A stretch of 64,000 nucleotides of DNA from Rhodospirillales bacterium (GCA_021775095.1 JAJFII010000102.1:1-64000); one strand, 5' to 3'; positions 1-9,608 are shown, numbered from the stretch's first letter. Program-made: numbers and translations. The notes: generated from the letters alone by a model not told the origin.

Positions 1-164
1 TCCGGGTGGCGTCCCTGCAGGGCATAAACCTGCTGAAAAACACCTGGCACGGGGTCCTGGCACCGATCAAAGACGATGCGGTCTTCGCCGTCGTTGATCG
101 CATTGGTGAGGGCAATAATCTGCAGGAATATGACCTGCCAAGGCCCTATCTGATAACCGATTAA
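1..164 (+). CDS. allA: Ureidoglycolate lyase, C-terminal end (partial)
   Basis: The frame is open from base 3 to a TAA at 162-164, giving the last 53 residues; the start lies outside the window. The visible part contains NTWHGVLAPI, FAVVDR and GEGNNLQEYDL. This matches the C-terminal part of AllA-type ureidoglycolate lyases, where a W-H pair and a V(I)DR followed by a GxN(C/L)xE stretch line the cupin-like active site. The enzyme splits ureidoglycolate into glyoxylate and urea in purine/allantoin breakdown. Family assignment comes from these motifs only; the substrate is inferred. Confidence 0.72.
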   Translation, partial: RVASLQGINLLKNTWHGVLAPIKDDAVFAVVDRIGEGNNLQEYDLPRPYLITD

Positions 165-209
165 GCGCAGCGTTGCCGGTGTAAACTGACAGAAAACCGG
201 GGTTTACCT

Positions 210-1064
210 TTACTCGGCGGTGGTTATGTCGGTTCGTCCGGTAACCATCAACATGGGGTCCAGGTGGGTTCCAAACAGGCTCACGCCCCAGTGCAAATGC
301 GGTCCTGTGGTCCGCCCGGTCATCCCGACCTCACCGACTTTATCACCCCGATTTAAAATTTGCCCATCCTTAACGGCAATTTTATTCATGTGAATGTAAA
401 CCGACGACAGGCCATGACCGTGGTCGATCATTACGGTCTTGCCTGAATAAAACATGTCCTGATGAACCAAAACCACCCGTCCAGCCGCCGTCGCGACGAC
501 CGGTGCACCGGTGGGTGCGGCGATATCAACGCCATTGTGGGGGTTTTTGGGTTTTCCATTAAGGAATCGCTGGGAGCCAAAAACCCCGGAAATGCGACCG
601 AGAGCCGGCCATTGGAAGCCCGACAGGAAACCCACCGTCGCACTGTCCAGTTTGCGCACCCGGCCAATTCCCGCGTTGTCGTTTCGAATACGTTTCAGGT
701 CCTCTGGTTTTGGTGTGACTTTGCGTGCGGGCAGGCCATCAATACGGGTGATTTTGTAGGTGCGTTTTTTAAGTTGTATATCCTGGGTAAAAGTGAACCC
801 GCTGGCAGCCTGAATTTCGACGGTTTGCTGCGGTTGGGCGTCGCGCCCAAACCCCATCAAAAAAATTCCATCCGTGGAAACCCGGACGGGCCTACCATTT
901 AGGCTTACCTTGTCGCCTGGGGCAACCTGTCCGGTGACCAGACCTCCGGGCAACAGGGGTCCGGAAAGAACGGCTTTTTGTGCCGCATCGACACCTGTGC
1001 TTAAGGTGCCGCAGGTCAGGAGACCGACAACAACACACCAAGAGGTCAGATGTTTGCCGTTCAC
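210..1064 (-). CDS. M23 family metallopeptidase (LytM-type, secreted)
   Basis: A 284-residue exported protein with a hydrophobic signal sequence in about the first 28 residues (cleavage near VDAA). A middle region of beta character is followed by a C-terminal LytM domain. The zinc-binding HNGVD lies at about residues 176-180 and the second motif HLHWG at about 256-260, so the metal ligands are present and it should be an active peptidoglycan endopeptidase in the periplasm. Its ATG overlaps the TGA of xseA in an ATGA junction, so the two genes are translationally coupled. The cell-wall target bond is not shown by the sequence. Confidence 0.88.
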   Translation of the reverse strand: MNGKHLTSWCVVVGLLTCGTLSTGVDAAQKAVLSGPLLPGGLVTGQVAPGDKVSLNGRPVRVSTDGIFLMGFGRDAQPQQTVEIQAASGFTFTQDIQLKKRTYKITRIDGLPARKVTPKPEDLKRIRNDNAGIGRVRKLDSATVGFLSGFQWPALGRISGVFGSQRFLNGKPKNPHNGVDIAAPTGAPVVATAAGRVVLVHQDMFYSGKTVMIDHGHGLSSVYIHMNKIAVKDGQILNRGDKVGEVGMTGRTTGPHLHWGVSLFGTHLDPMLMVTGRTDITTAE

Positions 1065-2491
1065 AGGAGTGAACCCTGGCGATCATCAGGGTGCGCCGCT
1101 TTGGGTTTTTTTGGTTTGTTTTTGGCAGCCTTGGCACCGCTTACGACAACCGCGATCTGGCCGTCTTTAAAACGCACCGCAGCGGCATCGCCGACCGACA
1201 AACCGGTGGCCGATGTGACCGGTTTATTGTCGCCGTCGGCGACCAGGGCAAAACCGCGATCAAGAACCCGCTGGTAGGAATAACTCTCGAGCAATTGGGA
1301 AAGCCGGGCCAGATCAGAGCCGCCTTGGCGCAGGATGATTGCCGATGCCTGTTTGAGGGCCCTGACCTCACTGGCAAGATTCTGGCTGGCCTGTTGGATC
1401 AAGCTGTCCGGTTTGATCAACCGGTGCGCCAGGGCCGTGAACTCACGACGACGTTCGGCCATTCCCGATTTCAGGGAGTTATCGAACCGTTCTGACCAGT
1501 CATCCAGTCGCTGGCTGGCATCACCAAACAATTGTTCCAAATTGGGCAGACCCCGCGACGTGGATTCGAGGTTTCGCCGCTCATCCTGAACCAGTCGATT
1601 GACGGCATTCACCAGGCGGGCTCCATCGTCCATCACCTGGGCCAACAACTCGCCACGCACCGGTACGGCCATTTCGGCTGCAGCTGTCGGGGTTGGTGCC
1701 CGCCGGTCAGCGGCAAAATCAACCAGTGTTGTGTCGGTTTCGTGGCCAACGGCAGAAATTACCGGTATCTCGCTTTCGGCAACGGCCCGAACCACACTTT
1801 CTTCGTTAAAAGCCCACAAATCTTCCAGGCTTCCGCCGCCACGGGCGACAATCAACAGATCCGGGCGGGGGATATGGCCACCGGCCGCAATGGCATTAAA
1901 CCCTCTGACGGCGGCCGAAATTTGATCCGCCGCCTTATCACCCTGGACCAAAACCGGCCACAGCAGGACATGGCGCGGGAAACGGTCGGCAAGTCGATGA
2001 AGAATATCGCGGATGACGGCACCGGTCGGTGACGTGACAATGCCGATGACCTCGGGAAGGTACGGCAACCGCCGCTTTTGGCCCTCATCAAACAAACCTT
2101 CGCCGGCCAGCTTGCGCCGCCGGTCCTCCAGGAGTTTGAGCAGCGCACCTTGACCGGCCAGTTCCATCCGTTCGACGACCATCTGATAATTCGACCGGGC
2201 ACCGTAGGTGGTCAGTCGCCCGGTTGCGATGACTTCCATGCCGTCTTCCGGCAGCAGCCCCAGTCGGGCCGTTGATCCACGCCAGCAAACGCCATTGAGA
2301 ACGGCATTTTCGTCCTTCAGGGAAAAATACATATGCCCCGACGCCGGGCGTTTGAAACCCGAAATTTCGCCCTGCACCCGGACATGGCCAAAGGCACCCT
2401 CGACGGTCATTTTAAGGGCACCGGAGATCTCGCCAACGGAAAAAATTGGGGCATTTGTGGATGCGTTTTGGCTGGACGAAGTGTCGGTCAT
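1061..2491 (-). CDS. xseA: Exodeoxyribonuclease VII large subunit
   Basis: About 476 residues, close to the usual XseA length. The N-terminus has the OB-fold typical of the family (VGEISGALK, VQGEISGFK, HMYFSLKD), followed by the exonuclease core with GIVTSPTGAVIRD, ARGGGSLEDLWAFNEE and VGHETDTTLVDFAAD. With the small subunit XseB (not in this window) it degrades single-stranded DNA to oligonucleotides. The open frame runs on upstream to a TTG, but the ATG at 2491 starts a normal MTDTS N-terminus, so it was chosen. A 170-bp gap separates it from the divergent purD gene and must hold both promoters. Confidence 0.95.
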   Translation of the reverse strand: MTDTSSSQNASTNAPIFSVGEISGALKMTVEGAFGHVRVQGEISGFKRPASGHMYFSLKDENAVLNGVCWRGSTARLGLLPEDGMEVIATGRLTTYGARSNYQMVVERMELAGQGALLKLLEDRRRKLAGEGLFDEGQKRRLPYLPEVIGIVTSPTGAVIRDILHRLADRFPRHVLLWPVLVQGDKAADQISAAVRGFNAIAAGGHIPRPDLLIVARGGGSLEDLWAFNEESVVRAVAESEIPVISAVGHETDTTLVDFAADRRAPTPTAAAEMAVPVRGELLAQVMDDGARLVNAVNRLVQDERRNLESTSRGLPNLEQLFGDASQRLDDWSERFDNSLKSGMAERRREFTALAHRLIKPDSLIQQASQNLASEVRALKQASAIILRQGGSDLARLSQLLESYSYQRVLDRGFALVADGDNKPVTSATGLSVGDAAAVRFKDGQIAVVVSGAKAAKNKPKKPKAAHPDDRQGSLL

Positions 2492-2663
2492 AATACCATT
2501 ATGTATGGAACAGAATAGCCCCTGCAGCAAGGGCGGTCAGGATTGGGCAAAACCGAAGCGATGCGTACATTCGCAAGCTTGGTTTTGTGGCAATTTCAGT
2601 GCGTAATAGGGTTTCTGGCAATTCAGAATTCGCCGGAAATGCTTATGTGGTCAGGAGTAGGTG

Positions 2664-3953
2664 ATGAAAGTTTTGGTGGTTGGGTCCGGCGGTCGGGAAC
2701 ACGCACTTTGCTGGGCCATTGCAAAATCGCCAAAATGCAAGGAACTCATATGTGCGCCGGGAAATGCCGGGATTTCTGACCTGGCGCGCTGTGTCGATGT
2801 TAGCGCCGACGATGTTGCGGCGCTGGTCGCGTTGGCTCAGTCGGAAAAAGTCGGGTTGGTGGTGATCGGTCCGGAAGCGCCGTTGGTTGCGGGTCTTGTT
2901 GACCGCCTTGAGGCCGTAGGTATTAAGGCTTTTGGGCCAAGCGCTGCGGCTGCAGCCATAGAAGGTTCGAAGGGCATGATGAAGGATTTGTGCGCCCATT
3001 ATAACATTCCTACAGCTGACTATGAGCGATTTGATGAACCGGACGGTGCAAAAGAGTATATTCGTGCCCATGGAGCGCCCATTGTTGTCAAAGCCGACGG
3101 TCTGGCGGCTGGAAAGGGCGTGATCCTGTGCCGCAATGAAAACGAAGCCTATGCGGCGATCGATCATATGATGATTGAAGAAGCCTTTGGCAGTGCCGGT
3201 GCGGAAGTTGTAGTCGAAGAGTTTATGACCGGGGAGGAAGCCAGCTTTTTTGCAATTGTTGACGGCGAACATGCGTTGCCCCTGGTGGCGGCGCAGGATC
3301 ACAAGGCGGCCTACGATGGTGACGAAGGGCCAAATACCGGGGGTATGGGCGCCTATTCACCGGCACCGGTGGTTGATGCAGCCATGGCCAAACGGATCAT
3401 GAATGAAATTATTCTGCCGACCATCAAAGGTATGGCGCGCGATGGAACCCCCTATAGGGGGGTGTTGTTTGCCGGATTGATGATTACCGATACGGGCCCG
3501 CGGCTGATTGAATACAATTGCCGTTTTGGCGATCCGGAATGCCAACCGATCCTGAGCCGTCTTAATTCGGACCTGTTGGAGCTGCTGATGGCAGCTGTTG
3601 ACGGCAAGCTCGATAAAGTTAAACTCAAATGGAGCCGCAGTTCCGCCCTGACGGTGGTCATGGCAGCCAAAGGATATCCCGGGTCTTACCAAAAAAATAC
3701 GGAGATCAAGGGCATTGATAACGCAGAACAAATTGCCGGCGTTAAGGTATTCCATGCGGGAACAGTAAAAAAGGACGGGCGCATTCGGGCTGTCGGTGGT
3801 CGTGTTCTGGGGGTAACGGCAACTGGGAAATCCATAGCGGTTGCGCAAAAACGGGCCTACGCGGCCATCGAACGGATTGACTGGCCCGAGGGGTTTATCC
3901 GCACCGATATTGGATGGCGGGCCATGGACCGGAAAAAAACAAAAAAAACGTAA
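2664..3953 (+). CDS. purD: Phosphoribosylamine--glycine ligase (GAR synthetase)
   Basis: The 429-residue protein has the full PurD layout: an N-terminal domain ([13 protein letters not shown]), an ATP-grasp domain ([49 protein letters not shown]) and a C-terminal domain ([23 protein letters not shown]). It joins phosphoribosylamine and glycine with ATP in purine synthesis. A GTG three bases upstream is in frame, but the AGGAG at 2653-2657 is spaced correctly for the ATG at 2664. The gene ends in a run of Lys/Thr codons rich in A, which is slightly unusual but not disruptive. Confidence 0.97.
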   Translation: MKVLVVGSGGREHALCWAIAKSPKCKELICAPGNAGISDLARCVDVSADDVAALVALAQSEKVGLVVIGPEAPLVAGLVDRLEAVGIKAFGPSAAAAAIEGSKGMMKDLCAHYNIPTADYERFDEPDGAKEYIRAHGAPIVVKADGLAAGKGVILCRNENEAYAAIDHMMIEEAFGSAGAEVVVEEFMTGEEASFFAIVDGEHALPLVAAQDHKAAYDGDEGPNTGGMGAYSPAPVVDAAMAKRIMNEIILPTIKGMARDGTPYRGVLFAGLMITDTGPRLIEYNCRFGDPECQPILSRLNSDLLELLMAAVDGKLDKVKLKWSRSSALTVVMAAKGYPGSYQKNTEIKGIDNAEQIAGVKVFHAGTVKKDGRIRAVGGRVLGVTATGKSIAVAQKRAYAAIERIDWPEGFIRTDIGWRAMDRKKTKKT

Positions 3954-4028
3954 CGGGATCCGGCCTTTTCCTGGAGCACAAGTGTGGCCATATTCAGGCC
4001 TATGAATTTTAGCAATTAAGAGGATGTT

Positions 4029-4346
4029 ATGGACGATCAGACACGTACCGAATTGGAAGCCGCAGCCTTTCGAGGGCTGGTTAAACACCTGCAGAAGCGC
4101 CGTGATGTGCAAAATATTGACATTATGAATCTGGCTGGTTTTTGTCGCAATTGCCTGTCCAAATGGTATATGGCGGCGGCTCAGGAAAAAGGTGCCGAAA
4201 TGGACTACGACGCCGCCCGCGAGGTGGTTTATGGAATGCCCTATGACGAGTGGAAATCCAACCATCAGCAACCGGCATCGGACGCGCAAAAACAAAAATT
4301 TGAAGAGACCAAACCGATGCACGCCAAAATCAGCGGCCATAATTAG
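4029..4346 (+). CDS. DUF1244 family protein
   Basis: A 105-residue protein whose core, with LAGFCRNCLSKWY near residues 38-50 and YGMPYDEWK near 74-82, matches the DUF1244 family of small alpha- and gammaproteobacterial proteins. The pair of cysteines in FCRNC and the many aromatic residues are family hallmarks. The function is not known. It is six bases upstream of the DUF6352 gene and in the same direction, so the two are probably co-transcribed. The start codon is supported by AAGAGGA about 4 bases upstream. Confidence 0.85.
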   Translation: MDDQTRTELEAAAFRGLVKHLQKRRDVQNIDIMNLAGFCRNCLSKWYMAAAQEKGAEMDYDAAREVVYGMPYDEWKSNHQQPASDAQKQKFEETKPMHAKISGHN

Positions 4347-4351
4347 GTTCT

Positions 4352-5386
4352 GTGGATTTGCCTGCTTCTCCGCCCAAATCGTTGTGGCCGTCATCGGGAT
4401 ATGATCAGCTTGACAAAGACAGCCGCGGCCATTTGCTTGTTACCGACGCCTATCTTCGCGGTTATCTGGAACGCCCGGAGATTGCGCCGATCAATGACTC
4501 CTGTGATCGGGAACGCCAGTTACATGCGGCACTTTGGGACAATCCACGCGTGGCGGTGTCGACGGATGACATAAATGCCCTGGCAGATCCGGACGCCCGG
4601 GACAATTATGGTGTTGTTCTGGCCTTTCGCGATGCCATGGTGACGGCGGGCACCTTGGAGGCTTGTTATCTGGCCTGTTTCACGTCAGGCGCAATCACCC
4701 TCCCGCCCCTGTTCCTCGATCAAATGGCGCAGGTCATCGTGCGTAACATCCTTGACGGTAATTCCGATCCCTTGCAGGCGCGGGCGGCGGAACTGTTGTT
4801 TCGCGAACAAATGGCGACCCTGCACGAAGGAAATATTCTTCTCGGTGACAGCGCTACGGTAACCATGCTCGGTACCACAGGTGGTCTGGGACGGATCGGC
4901 CAACTGTTGTCGGAGGGGGGGATCGCGCCGCCCACGGTTGAGATGGACGTCTTGCTGCCAGAAACGGCTGAGCTCTATTGGCCGCGCAACGAACAGTTTG
5001 ATACGGTCCTTGATATTTCCTTCTCCCGACCCGGTCTGGATGCCCTGTGCCGGGTCCTGGAAGCCTGGGTGAAACATTTCACCGAGGCCGCTGTTTCCAT
5101 TCAGCCGGTTCAAAAAATAACCGATGAAAAATGGGTTTGGCATAGCGGTTTGGATGCCCAGTCATCGGCCCTGTTAAATGACCTTTATCAAGATCAGGAT
5201 GTTTCAGAAGATCGTATGCGGTGCCTGCTTTCCCTGTTCCGGCTGGAGTTTGCCGATCCGTCGTTGATGCGACCGGATATTCAGGGGCGGCCGGTTTATT
5301 TGGGCCTGGCGTCCGATATTTCCAGGCGTGTTCGCTTGAAACCTCAAAATTTACTGGTTAATCTCCCCTATAACCAATCCATGTGA
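4352..5386 (+). CDS. DUF6352 family protein
   Basis: A protein of about 344 residues beginning at GTG. Near its N-terminus it has LWPSSGYDQLDKD and LLVTDAYLRGYLERPE, the opening that characterises DUF6352 proteins, which are restricted largely to alphaproteobacteria. No catalytic motif or membrane segment is evident, and the function is unknown. The GTG overlaps nothing and has only a weak TTAGG upstream; no ATG lies nearby. Its stop overlaps the region just upstream of the following PAS-domain gene, so the genes are likely in one transcript. Confidence 0.75.
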   Translation: MDLPASPPKSLWPSSGYDQLDKDSRGHLLVTDAYLRGYLERPEIAPINDSCDRERQLHAALWDNPRVAVSTDDINALADPDARDNYGVVLAFRDAMVTAGTLEACYLACFTSGAITLPPLFLDQMAQVIVRNILDGNSDPLQARAAELLFREQMATLHEGNILLGDSATVTMLGTTGGLGRIGQLLSEGGIAPPTVEMDVLLPETAELYWPRNEQFDTVLDISFSRPGLDALCRVLEAWVKHFTEAAVSIQPVQKITDEKWVWHSGLDAQSSALLNDLYQDQDVSEDRMRCLLSLFRLEFADPSLMRPDIQGRPVYLGLASDISRRVRLKPQNLLVNLPYNQSM

Positions 5387-5421
5387 ATACCTCATTATTT
5401 TCCGAAGGAAGCGATACCGGG

Positions 5422-5940
5422 ATGAGTGAAATTAAGTTTCTTCCCATAGCGCTTGATGAACTCGATGGTGATGTGGCTGCCGTCCTGTCCTACTGGCGGG
5501 AGCTGACGGGGGCGCGGGAAATGCCGTCCTGGTCGGAATTCGATTTGCTGAAGATCCCGCTAACCATCGTCAAAACCACCCATGTGGTTGATATCGAACC
5601 CAATGCAACGGATTTTAAACTGAGATTTTGGGGAACCGGGTCAGCAGATATTCATGACCAGGAGTTAACGGGAAAATATTTATCCGAACTGCAACCCCGT
5701 GAGCTGGGGGCCCTGGCCGTTGAACATGTGAAAAAACTGCTCCAGGTCCGCCAACCCATTGCGGTCACAACGACCCTAAAATCCAGGGAAAAGCCGGAAA
5801 AATTCCAGGTCATATTGCGTTTGCCCTTGTCGAATACCGGGACAACCGTTGACCATGCGGTGACGATTACGGAGTTCCCCCTGGGGCGGTTTGCGAGCCG
5901 TGATACCCTGGAAAAGTATGACGGTGCCTCCGGCCTTTAA
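5422..5940 (+). CDS. PAS_5 (DUF1457) family protein
   Basis: About 172 residues. The sequence VLSYWRELTGAREMPSWSEFD, with IVKTTHVVDIEP and FKLRFWGTGSADIHDQ, follows the pattern of the alphaproteobacterial PAS_5 family, single-domain PAS-like proteins of unknown ligand. No output domain is attached. The frame is open upstream to a GTG overlapping the previous stop, but that codon has no ribosome site. The ATG at 5422 has AAGGAAG about 11 bases upstream and starts a more typical MSEIKF N-terminus. A sensory or adaptor role is inferred from the fold only. Confidence 0.7.
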   Translation: MSEIKFLPIALDELDGDVAAVLSYWRELTGAREMPSWSEFDLLKIPLTIVKTTHVVDIEPNATDFKLRFWGTGSADIHDQELTGKYLSELQPRELGALAVEHVKKLLQVRQPIAVTTTLKSREKPEKFQVILRLPLSNTGTTVDHAVTITEFPLGRFASRDTLEKYDGASGL

Positions 5941-6086
5941 TTGGCCTGCCCTGTTCGAAATTTGTCTGGAAATGCACTAAGAAATTGTAATTTGAAGCCT
6001 TGCTATAGATGTAAATCAATTTCATCGACTGCCGATTGGTTTATGGGTAAAGCGGACGTCGACCTGGGCCAGGAAAAATTGAAGAG

Positions 6087-6881
6087 ATGGATAATTCAAC
6101 AGACGCCTATCTTCCGCAAAATATCGCCGAGCGGGTCAATTCTGTTGGCGTGATAAAAGCCAATCTCCCCGCCTTAACAATTCTCGCCCTGGCAATCCTC
6201 GCCGGTGCGTTCATTGCCTTCGGCGCGATGTTTTATACACTGGTCATGACCGGACCGGGTCTGGGATTTGGTCCGTCGCGTCTGCTCGGCGGAATTGCCT
6301 TTTCCCTGGGGCTCATTCTGGTTGTCATTGCCGGCGCTGAATTGTTCACGGGGAACAATCTGATTGTCATGGCCTGGGCAGGCAAAAATATCACCGGTGG
6401 CCAGTTGATGCGAAATTGGAGCCTTGTTTTTGCCGGCAACCTGATGGGTGCCGTCGCCACGGCTTATATGGTGCATCTTTCGGGGACACTGGAGTTCGAC
6501 CAGGGACGTGTCCTGCAAACGGCGACAACGATTGCCCAGGCCAAGGTCGCAATTGCCCCCTTGCAGGCCTTTGTCCGCGGTATTCTTTGCAACGCATTGG
6601 TCTGTTTGGCCATTTGGTTGAGTTTTGCCGCGCATCACGTCTCTGGGAAAATACTTGCCATTGTTTTTCCTGTCAGCGCCTTTGTCGCCCTGGGGTTCGA
6701 GCACTCTATTGCCAATATGTATTTTCTGCCGGTCGCCTGGTTTGCCGGTGCGCCAGGTATCGATTTGCCAGCTATGATCGGTAATTTACTGCCGGTTACC
6801 CTCGGAAATGTGGTTGGCGGCAGTGTTTTTGTCGCCCTGGTGTATTGGCTTATATACCTGCGACGACCGGCGCGTGATTAA
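6087..6881 (+). CDS. Formate/nitrite transporter (FNT) family channel
   Basis: 264 residues with six predicted membrane segments. It has the FNT pore signatures GAFIAFGAMFY near residues 40-50, ELFTGNNLIVMAW near 90-102, and GILCNALVCLAIW with the pore asparagine near 165-177. FALGFEHSIANMYF supplies the central histidine. The family moves small anions such as formate, nitrite or hydrosulfide across the inner membrane; the motifs do not fix which one. Neighbours give no metabolic clue, as the next gene is convergent tadA. A purine-rich GAAGAG overlaps the region just upstream of ATG. Confidence 0.88.
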   Translation: MDNSTDAYLPQNIAERVNSVGVIKANLPALTILALAILAGAFIAFGAMFYTLVMTGPGLGFGPSRLLGGIAFSLGLILVVIAGAELFTGNNLIVMAWAGKNITGGQLMRNWSLVFAGNLMGAVATAYMVHLSGTLEFDQGRVLQTATTIAQAKVAIAPLQAFVRGILCNALVCLAIWLSFAAHHVSGKILAIVFPVSAFVALGFEHSIANMYFLPVAWFAGAPGIDLPAMIGNLLPVTLGNVVGGSVFVALVYWLIYLRRPARD

Positions 6882-6895
6882 CCGGCCTGGTTAAT
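6877..6895. terminator. Hairpin between convergent FNT and tadA genes
   Basis: ATTAACC, a five-base loop and GGTTAAT form a perfect 7-bp stem that includes the FNT stop codon. There is no T-run, so intrinsic termination is uncertain, but the position between two converging genes fits a transcription end. Confidence 0.4.
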
Positions 6896-6906
6896 TCGGC
6901 GGCGCT

Positions 6907-7365
6907 TCACCGGCGTTCTTTAAAAAACGCCTTAAGCAGTTCGGCGGCTTCGCGTTCGCGGACCCCGCCGATGACTTCCGGTTGATGGTGGCAGGTCGGC
7001 TGGCGGAAAATTTGCGGTCCGTGGTCGACGCCACCGCCTTTGACATCAAAGGCGGCAAAATACAGACGCCGGATCCGGGCGAAGGCGATGGCCTGAGCAC
7101 ACATGGGGCAGGGCTCCAGGGTTACATATAAATCACAATTCACCAACCGTGGCGAACCGAGCCGTTGACCCGCCAACCGCAAGGCGACGATTTCCGCATG
7201 TGCCGTCGGATCGTTCTGTCCGTGGATCTGGTTGCCGGCGGCGGCCAGCACTTGCCCGGTTTTGCCGTCAACAATAACAGCGCCGATGGGAACTTCGCCC
7301 CGCGCCCGTGCGGCAATGGCTTGCTCGAAGGCGGTTTGCATGGGGTTGAAGCGGTTTTCAGACAT
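6907..7365 (-). CDS. tadA: tRNA adenosine(34) deaminase
   Basis: 152 residues with the zinc-dependent deaminase signature: TAHAEIVAL (zinc histidine and proton-shuttling glutamate) and TLEPCPMCAQAI (two zinc cysteines). The N-terminal GEVPIGAVIVD and the C-terminal EREAAELLKAFFKERR are normal for TadA. It converts A34 to inosine in tRNA-Arg(ACG). Convergent with the FNT gene and divergent from rluB, with about 100 bp between the latter start sites. Confidence 0.93.
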   Translation of the reverse strand: MSENRFNPMQTAFEQAIAARARGEVPIGAVIVDGKTGQVLAAAGNQIHGQNDPTAHAEIVALRLAGQRLGSPRLVNCDLYVTLEPCPMCAQAIAFARIRRLYFAAFDVKGGGVDHGPQIFRQPTCHHQPEVIGGVREREAAELLKAFFKERR

Positions 7366-7466
7366 CGACCGAAGGTGCCCTGCCGGTGGCCGCTGGTCAA
7401 GGGCAGGCTTGCAGCGGCCCCGGGCGAAGACTAGTGTGCGCGAAATTCCTACCGATAGGAGCTCCC

Positions 7467-8240
7467 ATGGGTGAAAATTCTGAACAAACTAAGGGTGACC
7501 GCATTGCCAAGGTACTGGCCCGCGCCGGCCTGTGTTCGCGCCGTGAGGCGGAACGCTGGATCCTTGCCGGTCGGGTTCAGGTCAATGGCGAAAAGTTAAA
7601 AAGCCCGGCTTTTAACGTGCCCGACGGTGCCAGCGTGGTTGTCGATGGCAAACCCCTGCCGACCCGTCAGGAACCCCGCCTGTGGCGGTACCATAAACCA
7701 CCGGGTTTGCTGACCACCAATTCGGATCCGGAAGGCCGGCCGACAATCTTTGAGCGGCTGCCCCGGGAAATTCCCCGGGTGATTTCCGTTGGCCGTCTGG
7801 ATATCAATTCGGAAGGTCTGTTGTTGTTGACCAATGACGGCGACCTGGCGCGCAAAATGGAATTGCCTGATACCGGATGGAAACGCCAATATCGGGTTCG
7901 GGTCCATGGCACGGTTCGCCAGCATGAATTGGACTCCTTACAAAAAGGGGTGACCGTCGATGGCATCCATTATGCGCCAATCGAAGCCCAGTTGGAAAAA
8001 CAGGACGCCGCCAATGCCTGGGTATCGATCAACCTTATGGAAGGTAAAAACCGGGAAATTCGCCGGGTCATGGACCATCTGGGACTGCGGGTTAACCGGT
8101 TAATCCGGGTTGCTTACGGACCCTTTCACATCGGTAAATTGGTACGCGGACAGGTCATGGAGCTGCCAACCAAAGCGCTCAGGGAAAATCTCGGTGTGCG
8201 GTTTTCAAGGGGCAATGGTCGTTATCAGGAAACCCCATGA
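7467..8240 (+). CDS. rluB: 23S rRNA pseudouridine synthase, RsuA/RluB family
   Basis: About 257 residues. An S4-like RNA-binding domain (RIAKVLARAGLCSRREAERW) is followed by the synthase domain with YHKPPGLLTT, the catalytic motif VGRLDINSEGLLLLTNDG (the Asp after R-L is the nucleophile) and EGKNREIRRVM. The size and S4 domain point to RluB (position 2605) or a close relative. An upstream in-frame extension exists, but the ATG at 7467 has AGGAGCT upstream at correct spacing. The stop overlaps rsmD by ATGA, so two rRNA modification genes are coupled. Confidence 0.9.
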   Translation: MGENSEQTKGDRIAKVLARAGLCSRREAERWILAGRVQVNGEKLKSPAFNVPDGASVVVDGKPLPTRQEPRLWRYHKPPGLLTTNSDPEGRPTIFERLPREIPRVISVGRLDINSEGLLLLTNDGDLARKMELPDTGWKRQYRVRVHGTVRQHELDSLQKGVTVDGIHYAPIEAQLEKQDAANAWVSINLMEGKNREIRRVMDHLGLRVNRLIRVAYGPFHIGKLVRGQVMELPTKALRENLGVRFSRGNGRYQETP

Positions 8241-8800
8241 GAATTGTCGGTGGCAAACACAAGGGCCGCAATCTGACGGCCCCGACAGGCCGCAATACGC
8301 GTCCCACATCGGATCGGGTTCGGGAATCGATTTTTAATATTCTGGCCCATGGTTTTGATGATTTTAAGATGGAAGAGGTCACCGTTGTTGATCTGTTTGC
8401 CGGAACCGGAGCTCTCGGGCTGGAGGCACTTTCCCGCGGTGCCAAACAGGCAACTTTCATCGATGCCAGCAAATTGGCCCTCGATCTGGTCAAGAAAAAC
8501 GCCGCGAGCATGAGCGAGTGGCGCAACTGTCTGACCCTGCGCTATGACGCCAATCAGCTGGCGATGCCGCCGCGATCTGCCAGGGCGCCCTGCGGGCTGG
8601 CTTTTTTGGATGCCCCCTACCAGCAAGAACTGACGCTGCCGGCACTGCTCGGATTGGTCAACAAGGGCTGGGTCAGATCCGGCGCCATCGTTATTGTTGA
8701 ATTGGCCGCTAAAGAAGAGCTTGATGTGCCGCGCCATTATCAACAACTGGACGCGCGAACCTACGGCGCCGCCCGGGTGCTGTTTTTGCAGGTTCACTGA
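8237..8800 (+). CDS. rsmD: 16S rRNA m2G966 methyltransferase
   Basis: 187 residues of a class I SAM methyltransferase. The N-terminus MRIVGGKHKGRNL and RPTSDRVRESIFNIL are specific to RsmD. The SAM loop is VVDLFAGTGALGLEALSRGA, and FLDAPYQQ is the DPPY-type catalytic motif in variant form. It methylates guanine 966 of 16S rRNA during 30S assembly. Coupled to rluB by a 4-base overlap. The last seven bases overlap the 3' end of the convergent unknown gene. Confidence 0.93.
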   Translation: MRIVGGKHKGRNLTAPTGRNTRPTSDRVRESIFNILAHGFDDFKMEEVTVVDLFAGTGALGLEALSRGAKQATFIDASKLALDLVKKNAASMSEWRNCLTLRYDANQLAMPPRSARAPCGLAFLDAPYQQELTLPALLGLVNKGWVRSGAIVIVELAAKEELDVPRHYQQLDARTYGAARVLFLQVH

Positions 8801-9600
8801 CGTCGAGCGGCAGCCAAATCAGAAATTCCGGCAACCCGTAACCGCAGATCAAAGTCCGCTCCCAGTTCCGGCCGCAAAGCCAGGTCCCATTCCCACTCCT
8901 TTTCCGCCCCGGGCAATTCAAGGCCCAACAGGGGGTCGTCGTCTTGCAAAAGGGTATCGCCGTCAGTGACCACATGCCGGGTTTCGGAAATCAAAGTCAC
9001 CGGACAGGCCAGGGTGTTTAGCAAAGCTAGGTGGTGGCCCATGATCAACTGGGCATAACGATCACGCTCCCGGGTGGACAGGTCCGGCGCGTTTTTTTCC
9101 AGATAATGCAGGGGTGCCAGGGGCAATTGCGCCAACAGATTGGCGGAAACCACATAGTCGGCCCCGGCCAACAGGCCCAGCAGCCCCGTCTCAGTTACCG
9201 GTTCAGGCAGGTCCCGGCCCGGCTGCCAGGCCTGCAGGCGGGCGACGGTACCACTGATATCGGTTTCAATAAATTGAATGTTGCCGAGCAGTCTGGTCGC
9301 CGTGCGGCTGTTTCTGAGGTGGCAGATATCAACCAGAAACACCGTGTCGAACAAACCCGACAGGGTTTCAATGGGGATATCCAGCAGTTGACCGGATCCC
9401 AGGACAACCACGGCACTACGGTTTTTGAGGGTTTCCGCCTGGGCCGCAATCAATGTTTTGCAAGCCTTCAGATGTGGTTGCCAGGCACGCCGGCAGCGCC
9501 TGTGGCGATGTTTAATGGCGATCAATTCCGCCAGGTATCCCATTTGGCGAAAGGGTTTTTTGCAGGGTGTCGTCAACTGGGTCAACCATTCGGCAAACAT
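8794..9600 (-). CDS. Unrecognised protein with methyltransferase-like core
   Basis: 268 residues, not assigned to a named family. VVVLGSGQLLDIP near residues 64-76 followed by FDTVFLVDICH near 84-94 resembles the first two strands of a SAM-binding Rossmann fold (GxG loop, then an acidic residue ending strand 2). ADYVVSANLLAQLPLAPLHYLE would correspond to the strand-4 region. No substrate motif is seen. It is the last gene of a pgi-mutL-this operon (8-base gap to mutL) and converges on rsmD with a 7-base overlap. Methyltransferase activity is a suggestion, not established. Confidence 0.6.
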   Translation of the reverse strand: MFAEWLTQLTTPCKKPFRQMGYLAELIAIKHRHRRCRRAWQPHLKACKTLIAAQAETLKNRSAVVVLGSGQLLDIPIETLSGLFDTVFLVDICHLRNSRTATRLLGNIQFIETDISGTVARLQAWQPGRDLPEPVTETGLLGLLAGADYVVSANLLAQLPLAPLHYLEKNAPDLSTRERDRYAQLIMGHHLALLNTLACPVTLISETRHVVTDGDTLLQDDDPLLGLELPGAEKEWEWDLALRPELGADFDLRLRVAGISDLAAARRQ

Positions 9601-9608
9601 GGATTAGC

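Noticed and set aside
6000-6030. Possible FNR site upstream of the FNT gene
   Set aside because: TTGCTATAGATGTAAATCAA has the half-sites too far apart for the 14-bp FNR pattern.
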